NCBI GenBank assembly: GCA_015060405.1
Contig: SUYN01000001.1
Coordinates: forward strand, 62,001 to 126,000
Direction: 5' to 3'
Length of the DNA stretch: 64,000 bases
DNA from: Bacteroidales bacterium
GTDB lineage: Bacteria > Bacteroidota > Bacteroidia > Bacteroidales > UBA932
The translations under genes were made by a program, and so were the position numbers. Every line of letters begins with the position of its first letter. Position 1 is the first letter of the stretch. Below the pieces are notes generated by a model that searched no databases, had not been told where the DNA came from, and saw nothing but the letters and a program-made list of their open reading frames with translations. Positions 51,505 through 60,109 of the stretch are shown here, piece by piece.

Positions 51505-52293
51505 CTATTTGGTGATTCCAATCAGGTAAAGTTCTGGCACAAAGCCAAAGTAACGGCTATCCTTTGAATTCAGAACGTTATCCCCAATCAAGTAAAAATA
51601 GTCCTGAAGAAAAGAGTAGTATGTAATTGGTTTCCCTGCTGAAAAGCACTGCCCGTTTTCCCAAAGAGGCATTTCACCGGTTTCATATTCGATCACATGG
51701 CGATACAAGATATAATTCAATCTTGTCATTGGCACACTCATTCCTTTTGCCGGAACGCGTAGAGGGCCTGTATCATATACCGTCCAACCGACTTCATCTG
51801 TCAGAGGGAAAGCACTCTTACTATAGCCAAGCTGAGATTCCGGTGTATTCGAGAGAGCTTCCTGAATTTCCTTCACACCGAACGTGCCATCAAAACCTTC
51901 CTTGTAGCAAATCCCATCCTTTATACCAATGACATCACCTGGACAGCCAAGAATCCTCTTGGCATAGACATAATTTATTCTGAACTCGATCTTGTAATTA
52001 TCCCGGCCATGCGGATAATTGAAGATTACCACATCTCCTGTTTTGGGTTTTCTGAATCCCGGCATCCTGAACGCCTTCAGTTCAGAAGAAGAGAAATCAA
52101 AATCTGTATATATCCTTGCCCCCATCAGAAGTTTATTCACCCAGACAGCCTCACCTGACTCATAAGTCGGTGCCATAGAATCCCCCTTTATGATAAATCT
52201 GTCACATACAAACACACGTAAAGCGCATGTCAGCAGAAACAGCAGACACACACTGAATATCGTCAGAGTTATAACCTTTACTATATCTTTCAT
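51505..52293 (-). CDS. lepB: Signal peptidase I (S26)
   Basis: 262 residues. One N-terminal membrane segment (TIFSVCLLFLLTCALRVFV), the Ser box IKGDSMAPTYESGE, the Lys box YAKRILGCPGDVIG, and the C-terminal FYLIGDNVLNSKDSRYFGF. This is an additional, cluster-encoded signal peptidase, overlapping the transglutaminase gene by ATGA. It is probably dedicated to cleaving a cluster peptide or exported protein; the symbol reflects the family only. Confidence 0.88.
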   Translation of the reverse strand: MKDIVKVITLTIFSVCLLFLLTCALRVFVCDRFIIKGDSMAPTYESGEAVWVNKLLMGARIYTDFDFSSSELKAFRMPGFRKPKTGDVVIFNYPHGRDNYKIEFRINYVYAKRILGCPGDVIGIKDGICYKEGFDGTFGVKEIQEALSNTPESQLGYSKSAFPLTDEVGWTVYDTGPLRVPAKGMSVPMTRLNYILYRHVIEYETGEMPLWENGQCFSAGKPITYYSFLQDYFYLIGDNVLNSKDSRYFGFVPELYLIGITK

Positions 52294-54704
52294 ATCATTC
52301 TTAAATCCAACATCACATTCTCAGACATGATGTCGGTATTCTTACAATTTATTGCGAGCAGGTTTACTCCGGAGATCAGCAGATCTTCCGGTAATGATAT
52401 CCGCTTAGGAAAGCCCTCTCCACTTAGCTGCGCAACCTTGACACCATTAAGCCACAATTCAGCGTTGTCATTTATAAGGTATTCCAGTGTTATCTCCTTT
52501 GCGGAATCAATCATCTCAAAAGAATATCTCACGAAAAGATCCGGACTTGACCAAAGTGTTGCGCATCCTTTCGTCTGACCGAAAGGTCCGAATCCTGTTT
52601 CCCATAAAGAATCATCATAATCAACAGAATTCCAGCCATCACCTGGAGTGAGATATGAATAGCGACATTTCCAAGGCTCTGATGAAAGCATTTCTACAGG
52701 TGACTTCAGATACGAGATATTGAGACCGCAGCCGTGAAACACCTGTTTTCCATCTTCGTATGTAAAGACCATTTCCTGCACTCCCCCGCTATGATTTCTC
52801 AGATACAGAAGATTGCCATCAGGCACATCATTGAAGACCAATGAATCCGTATCAGCAACCTTTACACCTAAAGAATGCCATCCTTCGTCAAAATATAGAA
52901 GTTCGTACGTATCCCCCTCGTAGATATAATTGACTCTGTTCTGCGGAGTATAAACTATTTCCTTCACTTCAGACGGCTCTGCCAATCTGATTCCTGTCCA
53001 GCCGCCATCAGGAAGATGATAGTTGAAAGAAGTCAAAGGATTACCGTCATAGGCATTCACATATTCATGGCTCGGATCCTCTAAATTGGATGTGCCCAAA
53101 ACATCAGTAAACTCTATTTTCTCTCCTGCATTATCATAAAAAGCAATCTCAGCAACTCCACTATACGAATCATATCCTCCCCGATACCTTAAATATTTAT
53201 ATTGCTTGCTATAATGTTGTCTATAAACAGCAGCATCAGTGTAAAGCTTTTCCGGTTTCGATTGAACTATAAATAATGTGTCAGGATGTGTGAAAGAAGC
53301 ATCATCGGAGCCCTCAAATACTCCTTTTCTCATACGCTCGCGAAGGTCTTCCTCTGCACGCGGGAGAGAATATTTCGAAAACAGCACGACTTCATCATGA
53401 ACACCATTCCGTACAAATGTCCTGATGTCGTCAGAATAAGGATCTGCCAGAAACGGAACTGTAACGGGTTTCATGACACCTCCCTCCTCTATGGCGACAC
53501 ATAATACATCGCCTTCCTGGATATCCCTGAACTTTACATTTCCTAACCCATTTCGGGCATAATCCTCTACAGCCCAACCATCTCTGACACTGCTGCACAA
53601 ATATACCACGGAACCATACGGCACTTCTGCAGTATAAAACTTCTTTGGAACGGATAATCTCTTGATGAAATGCTCGGTAAAAAGTTCCGTAACATTCTCA
53701 TACAGAGGTATTCTGAAAAAGAAAGGCAGCTCAGAACGATTTCCACGAAGTCTTGAAAGCTCAGCATGATTAACTGCATAAGATAATCTGAACACCTTGG
53801 TCTTGACATGTGGATAAAGAGGATCACTCTCGTTCGGGGATATCGGCGAATTGATATATCCCATACTGTATTCCTCTCCATTCTTGCCGAAAGTACTTAC
53901 CCAATAGTGAGTATCATTGACACGATGGTTCAGTGCACATGGTATTCCGAGAGCGCGGCACACATATATCAGAAAATCACACATATCTTTGCAGGAGCCG
54001 GCATTATACCGGACCGCCCATGGCCCCACATGTGGAAACGGGACAGGTGAGACAGATGTAAAAACAGATGGAAGATCTGAAGCAATTCGTGATGAAACAT
54101 AACTGAAAGCTTCAGATGGATCTTCGACATCCAAAGTATCAGAAGCAACAAAATCTTCAATATAGCGACTATATCTTTCATAATAATCAGCACGCCAAAG
54201 TTCCGGAATCTCGTCACTTATCCTATATGGCAATATATATTTGCAGAAGGTCACAAAATCCACATTCTTGCCCCACGGCTGCTCTCTGCGGACTTTGAAG
54301 GCCATATCTATATTCTCGCAGATGAATGCGGAATCAAGAACTTGGACATCCCAGACGCGTTTAAGGCCACACCTAATGTCATACATTTCTGCAAGAGAGT
54401 CGCTTATGGTCTGGTAGTCAACAGAATTCCTTTCTCTTAATATAGGATACCACTCTCTTTTTGCCTCAACAAGGTCATCACTGAGAATATAGCTTTGATA
54501 AGGCATGTTTTCAAGAAGAAAATAAACAGCCTCTATCTTCTCCTTATCTCCTTCCCGTTCGTATCGGCCTATCACCCTCTCCAATTCCCCCCAATTTTCT
54601 CCGGCACGTTCACGTACCAATCTCATTTCCAACATCGAACATGAAGTAAACACAAGACTTAATAAAGCAGTAATCAATATAAATGGCATCTTCTTCATAA
54701 TCAT
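52290..54704 (-). CDS. Transglutaminase-like lipoprotein
   Basis: About 804 residues from ATG 54704 (TGATG overlap with the preceding stop). Signal MKKMPFILITALLSLVFTSC with lipobox Cys. The transglutaminase-core triad is in YNAGSCKDMCDFLIYVCRAL (Cys), NDTHYWVSTFGKNG (His) and a later Asp. A C-terminal beta-rich region (ITLEYLINDNAELWLNGVKV) resembles a carbohydrate- or adhesion-type domain. It may crosslink or process a surface partner. An initial TTG at 54707 is not used. Confidence 0.8.
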   Translation of the reverse strand: MIMKKMPFILITALLSLVFTSCSMLEMRLVRERAGENWGELERVIGRYEREGDKEKIEAVYFLLENMPYQSYILSDDLVEAKREWYPILRERNSVDYQTISDSLAEMYDIRCGLKRVWDVQVLDSAFICENIDMAFKVRREQPWGKNVDFVTFCKYILPYRISDEIPELWRADYYERYSRYIEDFVASDTLDVEDPSEAFSYVSSRIASDLPSVFTSVSPVPFPHVGPWAVRYNAGSCKDMCDFLIYVCRALGIPCALNHRVNDTHYWVSTFGKNGEEYSMGYINSPISPNESDPLYPHVKTKVFRLSYAVNHAELSRLRGNRSELPFFFRIPLYENVTELFTEHFIKRLSVPKKFYTAEVPYGSVVYLCSSVRDGWAVEDYARNGLGNVKFRDIQEGDVLCVAIEEGGVMKPVTVPFLADPYSDDIRTFVRNGVHDEVVLFSKYSLPRAEEDLRERMRKGVFEGSDDASFTHPDTLFIVQSKPEKLYTDAAVYRQHYSKQYKYLRYRGGYDSYSGVAEIAFYDNAGEKIEFTDVLGTSNLEDPSHEYVNAYDGNPLTSFNYHLPDGGWTGIRLAEPSEVKEIVYTPQNRVNYIYEGDTYELLYFDEGWHSLGVKVADTDSLVFNDVPDGNLLYLRNHSGGVQEMVFTYEDGKQVFHGCGLNISYLKSPVEMLSSEPWKCRYSYLTPGDGWNSVDYDDSLWETGFGPFGQTKGCATLWSSPDLFVRYSFEMIDSAKEITLEYLINDNAELWLNGVKVAQLSGEGFPKRISLPEDLLISGVNLLAINCKNTDIMSENVMLDLRMI

Positions 54705-56029
54705 CAATCTGAGATAATATTACTCAATGAATCAACACACTCTTTGGCGTCATTCTGCAGACGCACCATTGTCAGATGACGCTCATTGACAGGCATCGCG
54801 ACAATCTTTCGGGCATATATTAAAGCCTGATCAGTGTCCTGCAACCTGATCTTCATTTTCATAAGAAGTGTTAAGGGATACAATCGGTATGGAACCATAT
54901 GATGTGCATGAAGATAAGCCTTTTCTGCTTCTTCATACAATCCCATTGCTTCCTGGTTTTTCCCTATAATGTTATAGAACATCGGATCAGATGAAATTTT
55001 TGCGCCTTCCTTAAGAATTTCATTACTCTCTTGATAACGATTGCATTTATGAAGAGCATACCCATAATCATAAATATACCTATAATTGTCTTTGAGATCA
55101 CCGTATAGAGGAGCCAGTTCTTCGACCGCATCTTCATATAATTCCATACTTGCCAGATATCTTATACTCTCCCATTCCTTTTCAGCTTCAGACTTAATAT
55201 TAACTGCCTCTAATGGATATGAGAAAAATGCAAAAACACTGAATGCAATCAATCCATAAGCGAAAGGCGATCGATACTTCAGCAACAAGGTAATCAAGGC
55301 AATCATTACTACAATTACCCCTATCATTGCAGGAATACCATATTCAACACCGATCTTCAAATATTCATTGAATGCATACTCAGGGCATCCTGCTACTTTC
55401 GTAATAATCTTGGGACGTTCTTTTTCTGCGAAGTATTCGGCTTGCGTATCTCCATATACTCCTAATACTGTTCCCTTGCCGTGTCCGCTTAATGGTGCTT
55501 CTGCAATTGCTCGTAGTTCCATATGCCAGATATGAAGTCTTCCTATTGCAGAATCCTTTTTCAGGAAGAACACTCCAATCATTACTATAATCACGATAAC
55601 GGAGGCAATAGCCGCTACTGTATTATGCTTTCTTATCCAATATGCAAGGTCGAGCTCCTTAAATCCAAATACAAGTGCTGCAACTCCAATTGCAAACCAG
55701 GCTGCTCGACTCATAGAGGCAGGGAGAACAATTATACATAATGCACAAGAAATGGACGACAAGACTACTATGGCCTTATCATACCATTTCTGTGCATAAC
55801 GATTTTGAATGACATATGCTCCAAGAATAACCAGTAGAATCGCTATTAAGCCACCGTAGGGACCAGGATTGGCAAAACTTCCTGTCATAGCAAAACTGGC
55901 ATGACCAGGAGTTTTGAGTCTCAAGGCTTGGGCCAAACCTAAGGAAGATTCGACAAATGCAATCGCATTAACGAATATAATTATAGCTTCTTGTATTACT
56001 TTATTTACAACAAACGAAAGTCTATTCAT
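54704..56029 (-). CDS. Polytopic membrane protein with C-terminal TPRs (O-antigen-ligase-like)
   Basis: 441 residues. Several membrane segments (VIQEAIIIFVNAIAFVESSL, GPYGGLIAILLVILGAYVI, SISCALCIIVLPASMSRAA, ASVIVIIVMIGVFFL) with the SMSRAAWFAIG motif typical of Wzy/WaaL-type proteins, followed by a large loop GHGKGTVLGVYGD. The last ~150 residues have TPR-like repeats (GYALHKCNRYQESNEILKEG, IIGKNQEAMGLYEEAEKAYL). The family ligates or polymerises glycans, but this is only similarity. It ends by overlapping the transglutaminase start. Confidence 0.75.
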   Translation of the reverse strand: MNRLSFVVNKVIQEAIIIFVNAIAFVESSLGLAQALRLKTPGHASFAMTGSFANPGPYGGLIAILLVILGAYVIQNRYAQKWYDKAIVVLSSISCALCIIVLPASMSRAAWFAIGVAALVFGFKELDLAYWIRKHNTVAAIASVIVIIVMIGVFFLKKDSAIGRLHIWHMELRAIAEAPLSGHGKGTVLGVYGDTQAEYFAEKERPKIITKVAGCPEYAFNEYLKIGVEYGIPAMIGVIVVMIALITLLLKYRSPFAYGLIAFSVFAFFSYPLEAVNIKSEAEKEWESIRYLASMELYEDAVEELAPLYGDLKDNYRYIYDYGYALHKCNRYQESNEILKEGAKISSDPMFYNIIGKNQEAMGLYEEAEKAYLHAHHMVPYRLYPLTLLMKMKIRLQDTDQALIYARKIVAMPVNERHLTMVRLQNDAKECVDSLSNIISD

Positions 56030-56083
56030 ACGTTAGCTATAATTGTGGTTAAAAACATATATTCACATTAATGGAAACATATC

Positions 56084-57145
56084 TCAATTCAGGTCATAGA
56101 CATAAATCTCTGACAACATATCCTTAATATTACAACTCAGTGTATACAATTTATTTTCTGAATGATTCACATACATATTACTGAATGGAATATCAGTAAT
56201 ATACGTGGCAATATATTCTCCATTCCAGTTAAAAACATCTACGACATCATTGAAATATGGAGGATAACCTTTGTAATTATCCGGCACATATAAACCGTTC
56301 TCAAGTTTGCCTGTTAGAGGTGTCAAATAAATCAACGAATCAGTAGCATACGCATAAAAACCCAGTTTACATCCGGGCATACGCTGTGGGTTAATTTTAT
56401 CTTTTGACATCTTGTATTTTGGAAACTCATCATATAAAACAATTTCGTCAGTAATGATGTCGCTACAATCCATTATTGTCGCATACCGTCCTTCACCGGA
56501 AGCATATAAAAGTTTATTCCCACTAGTATATAAAGATGAACCAGATATATAGATCATTTGTTTTGCAATATTGCTTCCCTGATATTTATCTCTTGGCCAA
56601 AATTCAAATGGCGAATATGTTTTGTTTCTCCTATCAAAGTTCATTATCAAATTCTGAGCATCGAAGTCTCCTCCAAGCAGCATATAATTGCCATCTTTTG
56701 TTACATCAAAATCACCTCCTACGAATAATGGTCTTTCCTCCTGTGTTCGCTTCCAATTATTTTCGTTCTTTATCGAATTTAGAGGAATAGATATAAATTC
56801 CGATACACCCACTGGGGTATATGAAACAACATATAATGTATCCTGAATAGATTTTACATTTACACTGTGAACTTCACCCGGCCCATTACCGATTCGTAGA
56901 AAATCATATGACGAACATATACCTGACTTAAATTGATATGCAGTCAATTTATATGTATCAGAAAAACTACTCGTAATTATTAAAGAATCACAAGCATAAT
57001 GGATTTTAAAAAGAGAGGGTTCCCCATTAATAGTAATTAAGCGTCCCTCTATTTGTTTATACTTTCTATTGTTTTCTGTATCATGCCTAACACATGATAC
57101 AGAAAACAATAGAAAAGTTATAACTACGATAAAACACCTACACAT
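56084..57145 (-). CDS. 6-bladed beta-propeller lipoprotein, NVEALA partner 2
   Basis: 353 residues; signal MCRCFIVVITFLLFSVSCVR with lipobox Cys. Beta-propeller-type repeats (GRLITINGEPSLFKIHYACD, then EIYVYDLN at the end). It overlaps NVEALA gene 2 by 8 bp. The codons for the lipobox lie in a perfect 23-bp inverted repeat at 57063-57115. Similar in plan but not in sequence to partner 1. Function unknown. Confidence 0.8.
   Translation of the reverse strand: MCRCFIVVITFLLFSVSCVRHDTENNRKYKQIEGRLITINGEPSLFKIHYACDSLIITSSFSDTYKLTAYQFKSGICSSYDFLRIGNGPGEVHSVNVKSIQDTLYVVSYTPVGVSEFISIPLNSIKNENNWKRTQEERPLFVGGDFDVTKDGNYMLLGGDFDAQNLIMNFDRRNKTYSPFEFWPRDKYQGSNIAKQMIYISGSSLYTSGNKLLYASGEGRYATIMDCSDIITDEIVLYDEFPKYKMSKDKINPQRMPGCKLGFYAYATDSLIYLTPLTGKLENGLYVPDNYKGYPPYFNDVVDVFNWNGEYIATYITDIPFSNMYVNHSENKLYTLSCNIKDMLSEIYVYDLN
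57063..57115 (-). promoter_or_regulatory. Perfect 23-bp hairpin over the lipobox codons (partner 2)
   Basis: 57063-57085 and 57093-57115 are exact reverse complements (stem 23 bp, 7-base loop CCTAACA). The key core is TTTTCTGTATCATG / CATGATACAGAAAA. It lies in the coding sequence just after the NVEALA stop codon and over the lipobox. A stem this long within a gene is unexpected by chance. Confidence 0.8.
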
Positions 57146-57380
57146 TACTTAATCCCGCAGAACTAGCGGTAAAATAGTTACCGTTGGCATCTTTGACAAT
57201 GAAATAACAATTACTCGTTGCCATAGCACAAGGTAGATTTACAACAGTACTTTCATTATCGGTCAAAGCTTCAACATTTGCCTGCCATAGGGAATCAAAA
57301 TTTGTAGAATGTGATACTGTTATCAAAGATGCAGTGACCGCTACGGCCAAAACTGCAATAGAGATGAGTATTTTCTTCAT
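57138..57380 (-). CDS. NVEALA-domain small peptide 2
   Basis: 80 residues: MKKILISIAVLAVAVTASLI, then FDSLWQANVEALTDNE with the hallmark ANVEALT, and a C-terminal tail with two cysteines (NLPCAMATSNCYFIVKDANG). Overlaps partner 2 by 8 bp. The cysteine pattern differs from peptides 1 and 3, so each could be a different product of one export route. Confidence 0.88.
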   Translation of the reverse strand: MKKILISIAVLAVAVTASLITVSHSTNFDSLWQANVEALTDNESTVVNLPCAMATSNCYFIVKDANGNYFTASSAGLSNV

Positions 57381-57400
57381 AAAAAAAAATAATTATAGTA

Positions 57401-58561
57401 TTAATTGTTAATAGATAAGGAAGTTATTTTCAATCGATATATGATAATAGAGGTCTTGTTTGTAGTCTCTATCGGCACAAAACTACTTCCATAAAAGCAT
57501 CCATCACAGTAGCCCAAAAGTTTAAAGAAAACAGGAACATCAATATCAGCGATCAAATCATAATCCTTGTATATCTGCATGCCAGTTTCCCCAGTAGCTG
57601 CACTTTTTATATAAGTACGACAGAACACGTTTAATTCAGGAATGAATTGCAATCCTGTATTAAACCCAACATGCTCAAGATCTTTTTTGAAGTATGTGGA
57701 ATTGTCTATCTTCTTAGTTACAGTGTAACTGCGGTCAATATCCCGACATTCATAGCCGAAAGTATATAACGGAGTATCAGGATATTGATATACATAAATT
57801 AATGAATCAACTGTATGGTTCATATAAAGTTTATCACCTTGAATAACATATTGAAAAAATTCGAGATGAGGCATCGGGGTCGATTCATAAATATCTGGAA
57901 AATATCCGAAAACATCTTCCACTTCATTGGTCTCCATATTAAGTCTTCCTAAAACAGCCCCATCTATATAACGACGCTTTTCAACCTCATTAGGCATTGT
58001 TGTGTTTCTATTTACGATATTGGCCTGAAAAAGCAATTTCGAATCTGGATCCAAATAAAACGACACTCCGAAATCAGTGAAAAAAGAAAAATTGTACAAT
58101 TCCGGTAACCTATATGATTTTATATGATGTTGATCCCAACCAAAATCTGCTATTCCACGTGACACTATATTCTTGGATTCTATTTCAAAAATTGTAACAC
58201 CGTTACTATTATCAAGAATCACAGCTCTATCGTAGGGGTCATTTCCTATAGGATAGGCATATAAGAGTGAGGGTATTTCATTTTTACCGTTACCTTTCCT
58301 GAAATATGAACTCGTAATATTGCCGTTCAAATCAATGTCATAGAAAACAGATGTGACAGCATCAACGAAAGTTATTACAGAATCCCTCATGTAAAAATTA
58401 CCCATTCCGCTGGCATCCTCCAGTGAAACCATCATCGTGTCTATTTGCACAAGACAAGCCTCCAAATCTATTGTTCCTTTATGTGGGATATCTTCTGAAG
58501 AATTGCTACATGAAAGGAACAATAGACAAAAAACATAAATTGGGAATCTTTTCAGATGCAT
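57401..58561 (-). CDS. DUF4221-type beta-propeller lipoprotein, NVEALA partner 3
   Basis: 386 residues. Signal MHLKRFPIYVFCLLFLSC with lipobox. DUF4221-like elements: YFRKGNGKNEIPSLLYAYPI and VEKRRYIDGAVLGRLNMETN. A hairpin covers the lipobox region (58468-58525). It follows NVEALA peptide 3 by 49 bp and precedes NVEALA peptide 2 by 20 bp. Role unknown; the NVEALA/beta-propeller alternation is a repeated unit of this cluster. Confidence 0.8.
   Translation of the reverse strand: MHLKRFPIYVFCLLFLSCSNSSEDIPHKGTIDLEACLVQIDTMMVSLEDASGMGNFYMRDSVITFVDAVTSVFYDIDLNGNITSSYFRKGNGKNEIPSLLYAYPIGNDPYDRAVILDNSNGVTIFEIESKNIVSRGIADFGWDQHHIKSYRLPELYNFSFFTDFGVSFYLDPDSKLLFQANIVNRNTTMPNEVEKRRYIDGAVLGRLNMETNEVEDVFGYFPDIYESTPMPHLEFFQYVIQGDKLYMNHTVDSLIYVYQYPDTPLYTFGYECRDIDRSYTVTKKIDNSTYFKKDLEHVGFNTGLQFIPELNVFCRTYIKSAATGETGMQIYKDYDLIADIDVPVFFKLLGYCDGCFYGSSFVPIETTNKTSIIIYRLKITSLSINN
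58468..58525 (-). promoter_or_regulatory. Hairpin over the lipobox codons (partner 3)
   Basis: CTATTGTTCCTTTATGT (58468-58484) pairs with ACATGAAAGGAACAATAG (58508-58525), 17 pairs with one bulged base and a 23-base loop. Confidence 0.7.
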
Positions 58562-58610
58562 AACTTAAGCACAGAATAATAGCAGTACTGTTATCTGTCG
58601 TCAATTACCC

Positions 58611-58865
58611 TCAACGACAATTACCATCGTGGTTACTACACGGATCGCCTCCACAATAAGGCCCATCAGCATTTGCTGAGCAAACATTAGGAGAAAACCA
58701 ATTGGTCTTGCAATAACATTTCACAACTTCGCCAACAGATTCCGACTGTGCCAAGACATTAACATTCGCCTCAAAAAGCGAGTCTGAATCGCTGCGCGAA
58801 ACTATTGCCACTGTTGCTGCGAACACAATGGACATAGCTACGATAGAAACGACTATCTTCTTCAT
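58611..58865 (-). CDS. NVEALA-domain small peptide 3
   Basis: 84 residues: MKKIVVSIVAMSIVFAATVA, then SLFEANVNVLAQSE (variant of NVEALA: NVNVLA), and a Cys-rich C-terminus (KCYCKTNWFSPNVCSANADG, CGGDPCSNHDGNCR; seven cysteines). The first gene of the three peptides on the message. The Cys count suggests disulfides or metal binding in the mature part. Confidence 0.85.
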   Translation of the reverse strand: MKKIVVSIVAMSIVFAATVAIVSRSDSDSLFEANVNVLAQSESVGEVVKCYCKTNWFSPNVCSANADGPYCGGDPCSNHDGNCR

Positions 58866-58877
58866 AAAATTTTGGAG

Positions 58878-59438
58878 TTAATTGTTAATAATGTTTGATT
58901 GATTAAGAACTTTCTCAAAAAGTTCATATAATGTGTCACTTGCTAGCGGGTCCCCGACAAAGGCAGGATGGCTATCTGGAGAAACAAAAAATTTATGAAA
59001 GCGTAAATCCGAGGGTATTGAGGAATTGCGCTTGCAGAACGAGCCATTTACATCCAAATAAATCGGAACAGGAGAGTTTGTCATCATAAGTTGAAGTCTA
59101 ACTTCTTTAAGATCATCCATACGAGGAGAGAATATCGTCAAGACGGTAAATCCGCTGGTGTCCGCCATCTCGTACAGAGGATAGTTTTCCGCCAGATGCC
59201 CAATACGACAAGAAGAACAATCAAGGGAATCATAATAGATAATGAACATGCTTCCCTTAATAGAGTCCCGATCAATCGCCTTCACCTCATGTCCGCAGAT
59301 ACATTCTAAATCGTCAGGTATCACTATATCAGTCTTCATGAAATCCATCATCATAGTCCTTACTTTCTGACGTTCTGTACAAGAAGCCATAGCCAGACAT
59401 ATAATTATCACCCCTAAGAATAAAAAACGGTGCTTCAT
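58878..59438 (-). CDS. TlpA-like thiol/lipoprotein
   Basis: About 186 residues from ATG 59438 (an in-frame TTG at 59450 is weaker). Lipobox CLAMASCTER. The thioredoxin-like part has MFIIYYDSLDCSSCRIGHLA (CxxC) and VPIYLDVNGSFCKRN. Such proteins reduce or isomerise periplasmic thiols; next to Cys-rich NVEALA peptides this is suggestive. It precedes NVEALA peptide 3 by 12 bp. Confidence 0.7.
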   Translation of the reverse strand: MKHRFLFLGVIIICLAMASCTERQKVRTMMMDFMKTDIVIPDDLECICGHEVKAIDRDSIKGSMFIIYYDSLDCSSCRIGHLAENYPLYEMADTSGFTVLTIFSPRMDDLKEVRLQLMMTNSPVPIYLDVNGSFCKRNSSIPSDLRFHKFFVSPDSHPAFVGDPLASDTLYELFEKVLNQSNIINN

Positions 59439-59459
59439 ATCAGGATCCAAGCTGCGAGA

Positions 59460-59861
59460 CTACAAAGAAAATTCTCCAATGTATGTATCAAAGTTATCTA
59501 ACTCAAACTCAACAATATATTCTCCAGAAGTCAGTATGCTCCTGATATCAATAACAACATTCATGTTCGAAGCATCAAAAAAATTCTGAACTTGACCTCC
59601 ATTAGAAGTATTGTATACAGTAACCGTTACACCTCCAGAAACTCCATAGAAGAAAACGTTTACATGCCCATTAGAATAGTAAGCTTCAATTTCTGGCGTA
59701 AGACTTCTATGAAAATCCTGAGGCCCTTTTGTTACAACGATTGGAACTATAGTAGTTGTCTCTTTCTTATTGTCATCGTTTGTATCAACTGCCGCGCAAT
59801 TCAAAAGACTAGTAAATAGAAGTAATAGCGTAAATACGAGATGTTTTGAAAAATTATTCAT
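59460..59861 (-). CDS. DUF3244 lipoprotein
   Basis: 133 residues from ATG 59861. Signal MNNFSKHLVFTLLLLFTSLL with lipobox LLNC, then a beta-sandwich domain ending TSGEYIVEFELDNFDTYIGE, the DUF3244 pattern. The start at 59930 is rejected because it lies upstream of the promoter at 59888-59895. First gene of the long minus-strand operon. Confidence 0.85.
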   Translation of the reverse strand: MNNFSKHLVFTLLLLFTSLLNCAAVDTNDDNKKETTTIVPIVVTKGPQDFHRSLTPEIEAYYSNGHVNVFFYGVSGGVTVTVYNTSNGGQVQNFFDASNMNVVIDIRSILTSGEYIVEFELDNFDTYIGEFSL

Positions 59862-59887
59862 ATGCTTTAGTGTTAAGAGTTCGAGTA

Positions 59888-59895
59888 CAAAGGTA
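59888..59895 (-). promoter_or_regulatory. -7 box (TACCTTTG) of the NVEALA/export operon
   Basis: TACCTTTG on the minus strand, 26 bp before the ATG at 59861. The -33 element is weak (TATG about 20 bases further). Confidence 0.6.
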
Positions 59896-59980
59896 CAGGC
59901 ATTCTTAATGTTGGCATAGAAAATTGACACAAAAACGTCTTACAAATTACATAGACAAATAAGTATAAATCAACGAATTA

Positions 59981-60016
59981 CGCCTTGTGTTAAATTCCAA
60001 AATCTAACACAAGGCG
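59981..60016 (-). terminator. Terminator after the TPR regulator
   Basis: CGCCTTGTGTTA (59981-59992) and TAACACAAGGCG (60005-60016) form a perfect 12-bp stem with a 12-base loop, downstream of the regulator gene. Confidence 0.7.
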
Positions 60017-60109
60017 CGCGCCAATCATAAGACATTAATTATCAAATAGTTACCCCCCGTAACTATTTTCGCTGCAAGACCACCAAGTAAATCTTTTATA
60101 TTCAATAAG

